Positions 8,901-17,993 of a stretch of DNA of 62,822 nt are shown here, in pieces (position 1 is the stretch's first letter; each line of letters starts with the position of its first letter). Source of the stretch: Syntrophomonadaceae bacterium (GTDB lineage: Bacteria > Bacillota > PH28-bin88); contig JAGXSE010000041.1 in assembly GCA_018333865.1 (NCBI GenBank), forward strand, positions 1-62,822. The letters are read 5' to 3'. The translations under genes were made by a program, and so were the position numbers. Below the pieces are notes generated by a model. That model did not search any database. It was not told where the DNA came from and saw nothing but the letters and a program-made list of their open reading frames with translations.

Positions 8901-11548
8901 TGCAAAACGCTTTCCCAGCCAAAATAGACCACCGGATTGGGCGGGAAGTTTTGCCCGGTGATCAAAGCCTCGATCCTGCCGCCAGCAGGGCCAAAGTCAG
9001 GCACTACCCTTTCTACCTGTGGTAAGGAAGTGGCAGTAACAAAGGAAAAGGCTCCGGGCAAGGTAAAGCTGCCACCGTCTTTGTTAATGACGGTAACGGC
9101 AAGATTGCCGGCCGGATTAGCCACTGCTGGCAGGCGTACCCGCAGTTTGCCACTGTCCACCAGGTGTACTTCGTAGACCTCTTGATGAACGGTCTGGCCT
9201 GCCTGGCCAAAGACCACCCTGATGCCTGGAAAAAATTGGCTGCCATTGATTTCGATGATGCCACCGCCGGCAACAGCACCCCGGTTCGGGCTTAGAGAAG
9301 TAATAACAGGTGTGCTGAAGTAAAAGAAACCTCTGGCGGTTTGGTCCGCCGGGTCGTTGACGTCCCGGGGCGGAGCCCACCAGGTAAATTCCTGACCATC
9401 CGGGTTGACAACCGTCACCCCCTGCCACCCTGGCACCGAAGGCGGGGCAACCACCCGGATCCGCTGCAGGCTTTCGACGGTGACGGCAAGAGGGGGAACA
9501 GCCACCGGACCAAACCGCACCTCTGCACCGGTTGCAAAGTTTTCCCCGGTGATCACTACCGACGTCCCGCCGGTCACCGGTCCCCGGACCGGTTCCAGGC
9601 CGGTAATCAGGGGGGAGCTGAAAACAGGAGGAAGGTAGAGAAAGGCGTTGGGCTTGGTGTATTCCCCATAAATGTTCAGGACCCGCACCGACTTCCAACC
9701 CTGGGTGTGAGGCGGGGTAATGACGGTCATCCGTTCCCCCTGGCCGTCGGTCTGCACTTTATCTGCAGCGTTTTTAAAGCGGGCTGTCTCAAAACGTTCT
9801 ATGCCATCGGCACCGGTATATCCGAACTGAACCACCAGGGTAGCCAGGTCTGCGCTAAAACTGGCCCCCCGGATCACTATTTCCGTACCGCCACTGACAG
9901 GGCCAAAGTTGGGAGTAACAGAATCTACCCGCAGGGCAGCACCCCGGTAGGTATAGGCATTGCGGACCCGAACAGAGGCTCCATCGGGGTTAATGACGGT
10001 AATATCCTTCACTGCCGGAACCTGGCCGGCCGGTACCACGGCATAGATATGGCGGGGGCTTAACACCGTCACATCAGTGGCCTGGTCCAGACCGACCAGA
10101 ACCCTGACCGTTTCTCCTGCCTGGGGGCTGCGAAAATCCTGTCCAGTGATGATAATTGGTGTCCTTTCAAAGATTGGGCCTTCCGCAGGCCCTAATTGTT
10201 CAATCCGATCAGTCACCCACTGGTTTAAAGGGACCTCCAGCCGGTTAACAGCCGTAATTCTTGGCTGGCTGGGGGGGGTAAGGTACTCAAAGCCCCTGGG
10301 AAAAACAACCTGAACAGTAGAATCATCATTAAGCACGAGCCATAAGATGATGTCTTGCCTGCCTAAACTCCCCCCCGGAGTGATGGCCTCCAGGGTCCTG
10401 CTGTCAATCACCCGTAGCTCGCCGGAAACAGGGGCAGGATATTCGCCGGCTGGAATGCCACCGATAGTCAGTTCCATCCGCCGGATATGTTTTTCCGCTG
10501 GCCTGGCAGGGTCAAAGAGCGGCAAATTCAGCACAGATATTGTGATGGGAGTACCCCCTTCCCTGCTGCCGAAGTTCGGGGTGACACCCAAAATAGCGGT
10601 CTCTTTTTCAGAAATAACGTAATAGAAGGGCACGGTATTGGAGTTGCGGCCATCCGGGTTGACCACCAGGACATTCTTCGCCCCGGCGGTGTTGGGAGGG
10701 GTTAAAACCGTGATGCTGCTGCTGGTGACAGAAGTGACCACCGCCTGTTGCTGGCCAAAATATACCCTGGGGAAAACAGGTTCAGGCACCCCTATTGCCA
10801 CCCGAAAGTCAGTGCCGCGAATAGTTAATTCCTGGCCGCCGGCAGTCAGGCCGGTGTTAGCCGGCAGTATCTCAGTTATTGCCGGGCTGCTCATTTCAGC
10901 GGTATAAGTAAATCCTGCCGGGATGCGCGTCCTTTCATCTGTTACCGCTCCGCTCCGCACAATGGCAACCTCCAGCGAGACGGTACCGGTCAAGCCGGCA
11001 GGAGCAGCCACCCATAGACTGGTATCAGTGAAGGGTTTGCCAGGCAGAAGGGGTGTAAGTATGCCCCCGATTCTAACCTCAACTGTGTCGCCTAACCGAA
11101 AATTGCTGCCCCGCACCTCAATCTCCGATCCCACCAGGCCGGAGTTGGGAGTGATGTAATTGATCACCGGTCCGGGAAGGTATTCAAAACCCCTCTCCCA
11201 CAAATCCCAGGTCATGTTTGGATTTAAGATCAGCACATCCTTCAGCCCAATGGAACTTCCTGGCGGCACTTCTACCATCAGCCGTCCCGGATTTTGGCCC
11301 ACCTCAGGCAAAAACTCCATCACCCTGGCAGTTTTGCCGTCGATCCGGACTATGCTGTCCGCAGAAAAACCTGTGCCAGTGATCTCCGCAAGATAGCCGC
11401 CGCCGATACCTCCTTTAAGAGGAAGGCTCTTATTTATAGCGGGAACTGCCGCCTGTAAAACAGGAGGCGACAGAATCAGCAAAAACAAGCCGGTAAAAAA
11501 TACAAATAAAAGTATAATTAAGGCCGTTTTACGGTGATTGACAGCCAT
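5987..11548 (-). CDS. Giant exported IPT/TIG-repeat surface protein
   Basis: 1853 residues. It has an N-terminal signal/anchor (ALIILLFVFFTGLFLLILS), then about 15-16 consecutive IPT/TIG immunoglobulin-like domains of roughly 85-110 residues. Each is recognisable by a P.I..(I/V).P..G...GG..(V/I)TI.G.(N/D)F start and a V.V.NPDG...F.Y end. Around residue 1460-1550 lies a fibronectin type III-like domain (TLRLNWSGAEFAEYYEVFIS ... YYFQVRAVNELG). A C-terminal domain of about 200 residues ends in DVKGPGRYVLVEQ. There is no SLH or LPXTG motif; anchoring may be through the N-terminal helix or the adjacent SLH protein. The ATG at 11548 has GGAGGAGG 7 nt upstream. It begins 19 nt after flgL stops, so it is read from the flagellar operon. 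Function is unknown; adhesin or filament-associated protein are possibilities. Confidence 0.85.
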   Translation of the reverse strand: MAVNHRKTALIILLFVFFTGLFLLILSPPVLQAAVPAINKSLPLKGGIGGGYLAEITGTGFSADSIVRIDGKTARVMEFLPEVGQNPGRLMVEVPPGSSIGLKDVLILNPNMTWDLWERGFEYLPGPVINYITPNSGLVGSEIEVRGSNFRLGDTVEVRIGGILTPLLPGKPFTDTSLWVAAPAGLTGTVSLEVAIVRSGAVTDERTRIPAGFTYTAEMSSPAITEILPANTGLTAGGQELTIRGTDFRVAIGVPEPVFPRVYFGQQQAVVTSVTSSSITVLTPPNTAGAKNVLVVNPDGRNSNTVPFYYVISEKETAILGVTPNFGSREGGTPITISVLNLPLFDPARPAEKHIRRMELTIGGIPAGEYPAPVSGELRVIDSRTLEAITPGGSLGRQDIILWLVLNDDSTVQVVFPRGFEYLTPPSQPRITAVNRLEVPLNQWVTDRIEQLGPAEGPIFERTPIIITGQDFRSPQAGETVRVLVGLDQATDVTVLSPRHIYAVVPAGQVPAVKDITVINPDGASVRVRNAYTYRGAALRVDSVTPNFGPVSGGTEIVIRGASFSADLATLVVQFGYTGADGIERFETARFKNAADKVQTDGQGERMTVITPPHTQGWKSVRVLNIYGEYTKPNAFLYLPPVFSSPLITGLEPVRGPVTGGTSVVITGENFATGAEVRFGPVAVPPLAVTVESLQRIRVVAPPSVPGWQGVTVVNPDGQEFTWWAPPRDVNDPADQTARGFFYFSTPVITSLSPNRGAVAGGGIIEINGSQFFPGIRVVFGQAGQTVHQEVYEVHLVDSGKLRVRLPAVANPAGNLAVTVINKDGGSFTLPGAFSFVTATSLPQVERVVPDFGPAGGRIEALITGQNFPPNPVVYFGWESVLQVVSASANQLRVLVPANLPGKYPVTVINPSNMGAGVLADAFEYLPSLTTPLIQSVTPPRGSKAGGTYVTILGQNFWEGVRVFFGPQEVPRANVDFRGGTLLKVVTPPGELGPADVRVVNPDGGSALRRDAFTYLSPAPEFLPTIISITPDRGKTAGGTFVTIKGNNFWQDVQVFFAGLPALKVARIDRETITLETPPHPPGRVEVTVANQDGGVVTVMDGFEYLVPGSRPIITKIDPALGMAGAETPVTITGGDFRLGLQVQFGGIPGRIESVDYERIVVFTPRLPKGRVNVTVTNTDLGSVTQPNGFEFRSSVPRILSVEPGAGSREGGDVVYLTGNNLIRDPGFNLYFGNTRVPDPAIEWLDGQTLKIVTPPGPLGYVDVRAVNPDGEEFILRRGFLYKSPASSPQISGITPAAGPTAGGIWVTLQGTDFRQEAMVYFQGQPAARVRLLNSGELMALLPPYRPGEVDVTVVNYDGGSDTLAGAFTYRAPESNPRIDRVEPNRGPHLGGTAFTLVGLDFRPGIKVFFDGVEAAQVQFKDYRTVTGVAPPGTAGPKDVTVLNSDQGVFTLPRGFSYFQVTEPVITSVSPDQGPATGGTGITVTGLRFAREALVTVGGQPAQDLRWISDGILQMRTPPGLVGWREIRVINPDGGFTVRQNGFYYQRPRAAPDTPDWLWATTHDHTTLRLNWSGAEFAEYYEVFISDSSAGTYRFLAQTRETVHFATGLSRNQSYYFQVRAVNELGASSFSRVAHAWTGSSGEDPVQPLPQVRIEGGGSWVRVNIPDEDSFRRHHRIALNQAEYRQASRFIIALPGEVARAAPRNLVIDTGILQLNMAARALWTPGLRNLSGGELADTWVRVGITYNNQSVGEQALAAMPRGTRLLTPVVEVVWETQTGRRVFANDFFHGPVTLSLNFTPENLRQKNWQKTAVYYFDGNTQTWQTAPVSRDPFWPILAVDVKGPGRYVLVEQP

Positions 11549-11567
11549 GGACATGCCTCCTCCGCGT

Positions 11568-12464
11568 CTAGCGCAGGAAATTAATCAGGCTGGGCTGCAG
11601 GACCATGGCAGCGGTTGAGAGGGCTGCGTGGTAGGCGCTTTCCCGGCTTTTAAAGCGAATAATTGCTTCTGCCAGATCCACATCCTCCAGTTGGGACAGG
11701 AGTTTGGTGGTCTCCAAATGGGCCTCCTGGGCCCGTTCTTTAGCAACCTGCAAGCGGTTGCTTTTAGCCCCCAGGACAGCCCGTTGCTCCAAAATATGAT
11801 TGGTTGCGTTTTCGATAGTTTGGATACTTGCCGATACTTGGCTCATATCACTATTTTCGAGGGCTGTCTTCAGGTCCAACATCACCTGGAATACCTTGCC
11901 GGTATTATCCGCCTGAATCTGAAAAGCTTCCTGCCCACTGATATTGACAGCAACAGTAACGCCTGGGGCAACTTCCCAGTTATGGCGAAAATCGTTTCCT
12001 GCGTAAACAACCTGACTACCCTGATGGACGAAGGGCGGCTGATGGGTAACCGAGCCTCCAAAAACATACCTGCCGGCATAACTGGTATTGGCAGCCTGAG
12101 CCATTTCTTCCACCAGCTGGCCTACCTCCTGGGCTAAAGCCTGACGGGACTCGCTGGGGATGGTCCCAGATGCGCCGTAGACAGCTAGCTCTCGCGCCCG
12201 CTGGAGGACTTTGGTCACATGGTTTAAGGCGCTTTCAGATACTTCAAGCCAGCCAATAGCATCATCCATATTGCGGGCGTGCTGATCCATTTCAGCCAGG
12301 ACTGTTTTATAGGTCAAAATCTGGGCAGTTGCAATGGGGTCGTCGGAAGGACGGGTAACAGCCTTGCCGCTGGACATCTGCCTCTGCACCTTGGCCATAT
12401 AACTGAGGTTGTGGTTCAAGTTTTGCAAGACGTTGTTCTTCAGCATGTTGTTGGTTATGCGCAT
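11568..12464 (-). CDS. flgL: Flagellar hook-filament junction protein FlgL
   Basis: 298 residues; HAP3, which joins the hook (via FlgK) to the flagellin filament. The N-terminus MRITNNMLKNNVLQNLNHNL and the C-terminus (AIIRFKSRESAYHAALSTAA) are the flagellin-like D0 helices of FlgL. The SSGKAVTRPSDDP motif is the classical D1 signature. It lies in canonical order after flgK, 11 nt away. The ATG at 12464 is preceded by a purine-rich GGGGGTGA site. Confidence 0.95.
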   Translation of the reverse strand: MRITNNMLKNNVLQNLNHNLSYMAKVQRQMSSGKAVTRPSDDPIATAQILTYKTVLAEMDQHARNMDDAIGWLEVSESALNHVTKVLQRARELAVYGASGTIPSESRQALAQEVGQLVEEMAQAANTSYAGRYVFGGSVTHQPPFVHQGSQVVYAGNDFRHNWEVAPGVTVAVNISGQEAFQIQADNTGKVFQVMLDLKTALENSDMSQVSASIQTIENATNHILEQRAVLGAKSNRLQVAKERAQEAHLETTKLLSQLEDVDLAEAIIRFKSRESAYHAALSTAAMVLQPSLINFLR

Positions 12465-12475
12465 CTTTTCACCCC

Positions 12476-13945
12476 CTAACGCTTCAGGCCGTTAACTACG
12501 GTATTCAACATCTCATCAATGGTGGAAATAACCCGGGCTGCCGCCTGGTAGGCCCGCTGATACAGGATAAGCTTGGCAGTCTCCTCATCGAGAGATACCC
12601 CGGAGATGCTTTCCCGCCGGTTTTGCAGCTGCTCGACAAGAGCCTGCTGGTTTACGGCCATCCGCCCGGCTTCATGGGCAGCCACACCCAGTTCGGCTAT
12701 AAAATCCTTATAGTAATTATCAAAGGTCGTTCCCCCTGCGCCTACCGGAGCAGGCATGAAGGCTCCATCTTCCAGCACCATGCGGGCAGAACGAAGCAAG
12801 AGGATTTGCAGTGCATTGTTGTTGTCCCCTGGGCCACTGCCCAAGGAGGCAGCAATCAAACGAACATCATTGGCCAGCAAGGGTTCTACTTGCATATCGG
12901 CGGCCCCGGTGCCGGTGAAGAAGTCTCCGCCGGGATTGCCGTCCAGGTCAAACCCCTGGCTGTGGACCTGATTGATGCGGCTGATCAAGCCTCTGGCCAG
13001 GACGTCCAGTTTATCGATATAATTCTGCACCAGGTTGTCCCGGCTAGATAAGACTCCAGCCAGCTGCCCGGAAGACACCTCCAAAAGAGGCGCGGTTCCA
13101 TCCACTTCAGACCAGCGGGGTACTAGCCGTCCGTCCTGTTCTACTGTCTCGAGCTCTCTTACCTGATCGCTTCTAGGAATACCCTGGCCCCAAACAACCA
13201 GGTCCTGGCCGGCAACTTGTACCTTAACAGCACCCGTATAATTCCCCTGGGCATCCGCATAGTCTTCCAGGGAAAAGGGAACCAGCCTGGCCAAATTATC
13301 CAGGAGCACATCCCGTTGGTCTTTCAGGTCGTTAGGCTGGTGGCCTGACTGCTTTATATTAGCAATCTGCACATTCAGATCGGCAATTTGCCGAGCCAAG
13401 GTGTTTATTTCCCGCACCTTATTTTTAAGAGTCAGGTCCAGATCCCTTTTAAGACTGCTTAACTGATCGTAGGAATGCCGGATGGCATCTGACAAGGCTA
13501 TCCCTGTCTCCCTTACGGTGGTCCGGACAGGGGTGCTTTCAGCATTTTTGCTCAGTTCCTGCCAGCTGTTCCAGAACCTTCCCATTAAGCTGTTAAGGCC
13601 GCTCTCAGAAGGCTCCATAAAAACCACTTCCACCCGTTCCAGGGTATCCCGGGTGATCTCCCAGTGTCCAGCAGTTCCAGTTTCCACCCGGATTTGGCCG
13701 TCCAAAAAGAGGTCCCGGATGCGGCGGATGAAGGTAATATCAACACCGGTGCCGATCTGGCCGGCACCGCCCGGCCGGTTAAAACCCGGCATGGAAAACG
13801 GAGTGCTGGCAGACATCAGTGCTTGCTGACGGGAAAAACCCGGGGTATTTGCGTTGGCGATATTGTGGGCAGTAGTCTGGAGACCGCTTTGTTGGGCCAT
13901 TAAGGCCCTTAAGGCCGTGTTGATGCCAGAAAAGATAGTAGGCAA
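12476..13945 (-). CDS. flgK: Flagellar hook-associated protein FlgK
   Basis: 489 residues; HAP1, the hook side of the hook-filament junction. The N-terminus contains IFSGINTALRALMAQQSGLQ and TAHNIANANTPGFSRQ, the rod/hook/HAP signature, and the C-terminus SLDEETAKLILYQRAYQAAA and ISTIDEMLNTVVNG is the conserved D0 helix. It follows flgN by 29 nt, with AGGAGTGA before the ATG. Confidence 0.95.
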   Translation of the reverse strand: MPTIFSGINTALRALMAQQSGLQTTAHNIANANTPGFSRQQALMSASTPFSMPGFNRPGGAGQIGTGVDITFIRRIRDLFLDGQIRVETGTAGHWEITRDTLERVEVVFMEPSESGLNSLMGRFWNSWQELSKNAESTPVRTTVRETGIALSDAIRHSYDQLSSLKRDLDLTLKNKVREINTLARQIADLNVQIANIKQSGHQPNDLKDQRDVLLDNLARLVPFSLEDYADAQGNYTGAVKVQVAGQDLVVWGQGIPRSDQVRELETVEQDGRLVPRWSEVDGTAPLLEVSSGQLAGVLSSRDNLVQNYIDKLDVLARGLISRINQVHSQGFDLDGNPGGDFFTGTGAADMQVEPLLANDVRLIAASLGSGPGDNNNALQILLLRSARMVLEDGAFMPAPVGAGGTTFDNYYKDFIAELGVAAHEAGRMAVNQQALVEQLQNRRESISGVSLDEETAKLILYQRAYQAAARVISTIDEMLNTVVNGLKR

Positions 13946-13974
13946 AAAAGATCACTCCTTGCAGAAGTCTGCAA

Positions 13975-14460
13975 CTAAACAGTCTTATTCAAAACCACGG
14001 CTTTTGACAAAGGCTGGAGATGACCTTCCGGGCTGTAAGTAGCCCCCTCATTCGGGGCAAAGTGAGGCATCAGCCTGTTGATATAAGCCAGGGACTGGCG
14101 GATTAGCAGGGTATTTGTCTCGTTCAGATCCTGGAGGCGCAGGCAGTGGGCCTGCAGGGAAGCGGACAATATTTCCAGCCTGGCCTGATCTTTGCCTGCA
14201 AAAGGCAAAAAATCTCGCAGGATCATGTTGCTACCCGGGTGAAGCGCAGCACTTAGCTCACTTTGCAGCCGCACCCGCTCCTCTTCCAAGCGGGATAAGG
14301 CCTGGCTGGTCTTTTCCTGCTCGGAAACAAGGGAGCAAAGCCATGGCAAATCATTTTTTTTCAAGGCTGTCATTTCCCGCTCCCCAAGAAGTACCAGCCG
14401 CGCCATTAACTCCTCCTGATCCTCCAGCAACTTAATCAAGGAAGCAAATAATTCATCCAT
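13975..14460 (-). CDS. flgN: FlgN-family flagellar export chaperone
   Basis: 161 residues, almost entirely helical, with a heptad-rich middle (LVSEQEKTSQALSRLEEERV). FlgN is the cytoplasmic chaperone for FlgK and FlgL. The assignment rests on size, the MDELFASLIKLLEDQEELM start typical of FlgN, and position between flgM and flgK. The ATG at 14460 has AGAGGTG at suitable distance, and the stop of flgM is within that leader. Confidence 0.85.
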   Translation of the reverse strand: MDELFASLIKLLEDQEELMARLVLLGEREMTALKKNDLPWLCSLVSEQEKTSQALSRLEEERVRLQSELSAALHPGSNMILRDFLPFAGKDQARLEILSASLQAHCLRLQDLNETNTLLIRQSLAYINRLMPHFAPNEGATYSPEGHLQPLSKAVVLNKTV

Positions 14461-14476
14461 TGATCTGGCACCTCTT

Positions 14477-14755
14477 TTATCGTTTTGCACTCAGGATCTC
14501 TTCGGCAATTTTTGCAGCCAGGGCTTCTACCGGAACCTGGTAGGTTCCGGCACGCAGCCTGGATTTTAAATCCTGCACCAAACCTTCCCGCATCAGCGGC
14601 TCTGCGGCCTCTCTGATCAATTGATTGAGAGCTTTAGCCTCGGGAGACAGCTCCAGTGAATCCTTTTCAACCGCAGGACGGCTGCCAGTTTCCGGTTTTT
14701 TTGCCCCCCCATAGGCTATAACCGCCTGAACCGGAGGTATGCCCTTGATCTTCAT
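14477..14755 (-). CDS. flgM: Negative regulator of flagellin synthesis FlgM (anti-sigma-28)
   Basis: 92 residues. The N-terminus MKIKGIPPVQAV is the FlgM opening, and the C-terminal half (DSLELSPEAKALNQLIREA ... LKSRLRAGTYQVPVEALAAKIAEEIL) is the sigma-28-binding helix set. FlgM holds sigma-D inactive until the hook is complete and FlgM is secreted. It is the first gene behind a sigma-D promoter (14878-14905), which gives feedback. AGGTG lies 6 nt before the ATG. Confidence 0.92.
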   Translation of the reverse strand: MKIKGIPPVQAVIAYGGAKKPETGSRPAVEKDSLELSPEAKALNQLIREAAEPLMREGLVQDLKSRLRAGTYQVPVEALAAKIAEEILSAKR

Positions 14756-14877
14756 CCAAAACACCTGCCCTAAATTAGAGGTTGGAGGTTAGAAGTCAGA
14801 AGTTAGAGGGAAAGCTCCGCAATATTTTAAGCCCCGTTTTTGGGGCTGCCGCAGGCAACGAGCTACCCTCACCATGT

Positions 14878-14905
14878 ATTTCGGCAGATCTACAAGGAAA
14901 CTTTA
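14878..14905 (-). promoter_or_regulatory. Sigma-D promoter of the flgM-flgN-flgK-flgL-TIG operon
   Basis: Minus strand: CTAAAG (TAAA at 14905-14902), 16-nt spacer, GCCGAAAT (14885-14878), close to the sigma-28 consensus. The same spacing is found in front of flagellin. It starts only 4 nt beyond the stop codon of cheB, so late flagellar genes can be switched separately from the chemotaxis genes. Confidence 0.75.
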
Positions 14906-14908
14906 GGC

Positions 14909-15964
14909 TCAATTTTTTACCTGCTTAATTATTTCATGAGCCATCGAGGCCAGCGGATAAACCCAGTCTGCTACCCCTGCCTCAACAGCGGCCTTTGGCA
15001 TTCCATAAACAACACAGGACACTTCCGCCTCGGCCAGAGTTCTGCCACCTTTTTCTTTTATTCCTTTCATTCCTCGCACACCGTCACTGCCCATGCCGGT
15101 AAGGATCACACCCAGGGTGTTCTGGCCGCAGGTTTCGGCTGCAGATAAAAACAGCACATCCACTGAAGGCTTGAACAAGGTGGGAAAAGGAGCTTCTTTT
15201 GTCAATCGCACCTCTAACCTGTCGCAATTGCCAGAAAGCATTGTCTGCCAACCTGCCGGAGCCACCAAGGCTGTGCCTGGTCTGACCAGATCCCCTTCCT
15301 CTGCCTCTTTTACCCTAAGATGGCTTAGCTCATTCAAACGTTGGGCCAGGGGCCTGGTAAAACCAGGCGGCATGTGCTGTGCGATCAGAATTCCAGCCGG
15401 GAAATCTGCAGGCAAGGCTGAAATAATCGTCCTCAGCGCAGTAGGGCCTCCCGTGGAAGTTCCGATCGCTACCAGGTCGACTGGTGCCTTTCCCGGGTAC
15501 CCATGTTTCTCCAGCCGGGCAACAGCGGGCCTGGCTGTCTTCTTGCTGGAACCGACTGGCTTCAATGATACCCCTGCTATAGCCATTACCTTGGAACAAA
15601 GATCAGCAGCAAATAAAGGCATCTCGGCCTGGTTGGAAGGCTTGGCCACAAAATCCAGGGCACCAAGCTCCAGGGCTTTCAGGGTTGCATGTGCCCCTTC
15701 GGTTGTCAGGGCGCTGACCATAATTACCGGCACCGGGTGTAGCCCCATCAGCTTGGACAGGGTTTCCAGCCCGTCTACCTCAGGCATCTCGATATCCATC
15801 GTTACAACGTCAGGCCTTAAAACCGGTATTTTTTCCAAAGCTTCACTGCCATTGCGGGCATAACCAATAACCTTGATCTTCCCGTCCTGTTCCAGCATGG
15901 CAGTAAGGAGCCGCCGCATAAAAGCAGAATCATCGACTAAAAAAACTTTAACTGGCCAATTCAT
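14909..15964 (-). CDS. cheB: Chemotaxis response regulator / protein-glutamate methylesterase CheB
   Basis: 351 residues. The receiver domain (1-120) has acidic pair D11/D12 and phospho-acceptor D57 in TMDIEMPEVDG. The linker is about 125-160. The C-terminal methylesterase domain has the catalytic serine motif IGTSTGGPTALRTI, histidine in AQHMPPGFTRPLAQRLN, and aspartate region LTGMGSDGVRGM. It removes methyl groups (and deamidates glutamine) on chemoreceptors. The ATG at 15964 lies inside the end of cheA (17-nt overlap), so translation is probably coupled. Confidence 0.95.
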   Translation of the reverse strand: MNWPVKVFLVDDSAFMRRLLTAMLEQDGKIKVIGYARNGSEALEKIPVLRPDVVTMDIEMPEVDGLETLSKLMGLHPVPVIMVSALTTEGAHATLKALELGALDFVAKPSNQAEMPLFAADLCSKVMAIAGVSLKPVGSSKKTARPAVARLEKHGYPGKAPVDLVAIGTSTGGPTALRTIISALPADFPAGILIAQHMPPGFTRPLAQRLNELSHLRVKEAEEGDLVRPGTALVAPAGWQTMLSGNCDRLEVRLTKEAPFPTLFKPSVDVLFLSAAETCGQNTLGVILTGMGSDGVRGMKGIKEKGGRTLAEAEVSCVVYGMPKAAVEAGVADWVYPLASMAHEIIKQVKN

Positions 15965-17993
15965 TACTGGCTTTCCCTGTTGCCTTTCCGACCAGACCCC
16001 GCACATCAAGTATGAGGGCAAGCCGTCCGTCACCCATGATGGTAGCGCCTGCCAATCCGGGAATTTGGCCGATGTAATCCCCCAGGGATTTAATCACAAT
16101 TTCCTGCTCGCCAATCAGATTATCCACAATAAATCCCAATCGCCGGTCAGAGAAGCTAACCACCACCACCGGAAATTTTTCAGGGGTTTCTCCGGTACCT
16201 CGAAAACCCAGAACCTTATCCAGGCGGAATAGAGGCAATACCTCTCCCCGAACCAGTATCACATGCCGGCGTTGAACCCGCTGCATGCTATCTCTGGCAA
16301 CCTCCAGGATTTCCACCACATTTGCCAGTGGAAAAGCAAAAACCCGTTCCCCAACATAGACCAGCAAGGAACGGCTGATAGCCAGGGTCAGTGGCAGTTT
16401 AATAGTGAATAGTGTACCCCGGCCAATTAAAGTATCAATTTCCACTGTTCCGTTTATTTTTTCGATGTGGGACCTTACAATATCCATGCCAACACCCCGG
16501 CCGGAAACGCTGCTGACAACCTCGGCGGTAGTAAAACCCGGGAGAAAGATTAGATCCAATGCCTCCCGCTCATTTAACCCGGCAGCCGCCTCTTTGGAGA
16601 TCAAGCCATTGGCCAGGGCCTTTTTCTTAACTGCATCAGCATTAATCCCTCTGCCGTCATCTTCTACCGTAATGACAATTTGGTTCTCCTGATGAACAGC
16701 CTTAAGCCTAACCGTACCAACCCGGGACTTGCCCGTTTTCAGCCTTTCCGCCGGGATTTCAATACCATGGTCGATAGCATTTCGCAAGAGGTGGATCAGG
16801 GGATCCCCAATCTCTTCAATTACAGTGCGATCCAGCTCTGTTTCTCTGCCTTCGACAATAAATTCAACCTCTTTGCCTGCTTTTTGGGCCAAATCCCGCA
16901 CCATGCGGGGAAAACGGTTGAATACTTGCTCAATCGGGAACATCCGGGCCTTCATGATCTCTTCCTGCAGGTCGCTGGTAATTCTTCCAATATGGACCGA
17001 AACATCATCCAGGGTTTCCACCAGTTCCTCGGAACCAAGACGGTTGCGCAAGGAAAGGCCTACCTGGGCCAGCCGGCCCCGGTCAATTACCAGTTCACCC
17101 ACCAGGTTCATCAGGTTCTCCAGGCGATGAACGTCTACCCGCACGGTTTGACCCAATTTTTTCTCGCTCAAAGCCAGTTCAACTTTTTGCTCAGCCTGCT
17201 GGTCGGCCGAAGACGCCTGCTCTGAATCTGTCCCGGTGTCCTCCAGTTCTACCGGCATTACCTTTATACTTTCAATTTCTGAAATGGTATTAAGGATATT
17301 GGCAATAGTATCCATATCCTCCTTGGTTACCAGGAGCAATTGGATCTGGCAATCAAACTTCTCTCTTTCAATATCCTCGGCAGAAGGGACTGTCTTGATT
17401 ATTTCGCCGGCATCTTTTAAATTATTAAAAATGATATAAGCCCGGGCAGCCTTCATAATGCAGCCGCTGTCCAGCGTTACCACAATATGACAGGTGCGGT
17501 AACCCTTTACATGAGCAGCTCGCACTACATTTTCTTCGATCTCATTCAACTCAAGAGCGTTTTTTCCGGCCGGTTGAACGGCTTGCTGTGCCGGGACGTC
17601 TCCAATGGCCAGCAACTCTTGCAGTTTGCCGGATAGACTCAAGATATTTCCCCGGCCATCTCTGCCGGCAGCAATTTCTGCTTTCATTGCCTGGAGGTGA
17701 TCAAGGCAGGCCAACAGGACATTGACTACCTCCCGGGTTACAGTCATTTCTTTCCGCCGCAGTTTATCCAGTATATTTTCCATATCATGGGTCAATGAGG
17801 CCATGCTTTCAAATCCCATTGTTGCTGCTGCTCCCTTGATGGTATGGGCAGCACGAAAAATCTTGTTTAACAGGTTAATATCCCCAGGGTCCTGCTCTAA
17901 CAGGATTATCGCCTGATCCATTTCCCGGAGTTGCTCTTCTGCTTCATCCATAAAAACGCCCAGGTACTGGTTCATATCGAATTGGGATGTCAT
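15948..17993 (-). CDS. cheA: Chemotaxis sensor histidine kinase CheA
   Basis: 681 residues. P1 Hpt domain with phosphorylated H50 in FRAAHTIKGAAATMG; a P2-like CheY/CheB-docking region (about 170-250); P3 dimerisation around 290-350 (MNLVGELVIDRGRLAQ); P4 ATPase with N box LLRNAIDHGIE and G boxes VEDDGRGIN and VSGRGVGMDIV; C-terminal P5 CheW-like domain (about 540-670). It autophosphorylates in response to chemoreceptors and passes phosphate to CheY/CheB. An ATGA overlap joins it to cheW. Confidence 0.97.
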   Translation of the reverse strand: MTSQFDMNQYLGVFMDEAEEQLREMDQAIILLEQDPGDINLLNKIFRAAHTIKGAAATMGFESMASLTHDMENILDKLRRKEMTVTREVVNVLLACLDHLQAMKAEIAAGRDGRGNILSLSGKLQELLAIGDVPAQQAVQPAGKNALELNEIEENVVRAAHVKGYRTCHIVVTLDSGCIMKAARAYIIFNNLKDAGEIIKTVPSAEDIEREKFDCQIQLLLVTKEDMDTIANILNTISEIESIKVMPVELEDTGTDSEQASSADQQAEQKVELALSEKKLGQTVRVDVHRLENLMNLVGELVIDRGRLAQVGLSLRNRLGSEELVETLDDVSVHIGRITSDLQEEIMKARMFPIEQVFNRFPRMVRDLAQKAGKEVEFIVEGRETELDRTVIEEIGDPLIHLLRNAIDHGIEIPAERLKTGKSRVGTVRLKAVHQENQIVITVEDDGRGINADAVKKKALANGLISKEAAAGLNEREALDLIFLPGFTTAEVVSSVSGRGVGMDIVRSHIEKINGTVEIDTLIGRGTLFTIKLPLTLAISRSLLVYVGERVFAFPLANVVEILEVARDSMQRVQRRHVILVRGEVLPLFRLDKVLGFRGTGETPEKFPVVVVSFSDRRLGFIVDNLIGEQEIVIKSLGDYIGQIPGLAGATIMGDGRLALILDVRGLVGKATGKASNELAS

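Noticed and set aside
9341-10063. 240-codon plus-strand open frame
   Set aside because: It is antisense to the repetitive GC-rich TIG gene, has no family signature or ribosome binding site, and its length follows from codon bias.
15093-15863. 256-codon plus-strand open frame
   Set aside because: Antisense shadow of cheB, which has every expected motif.
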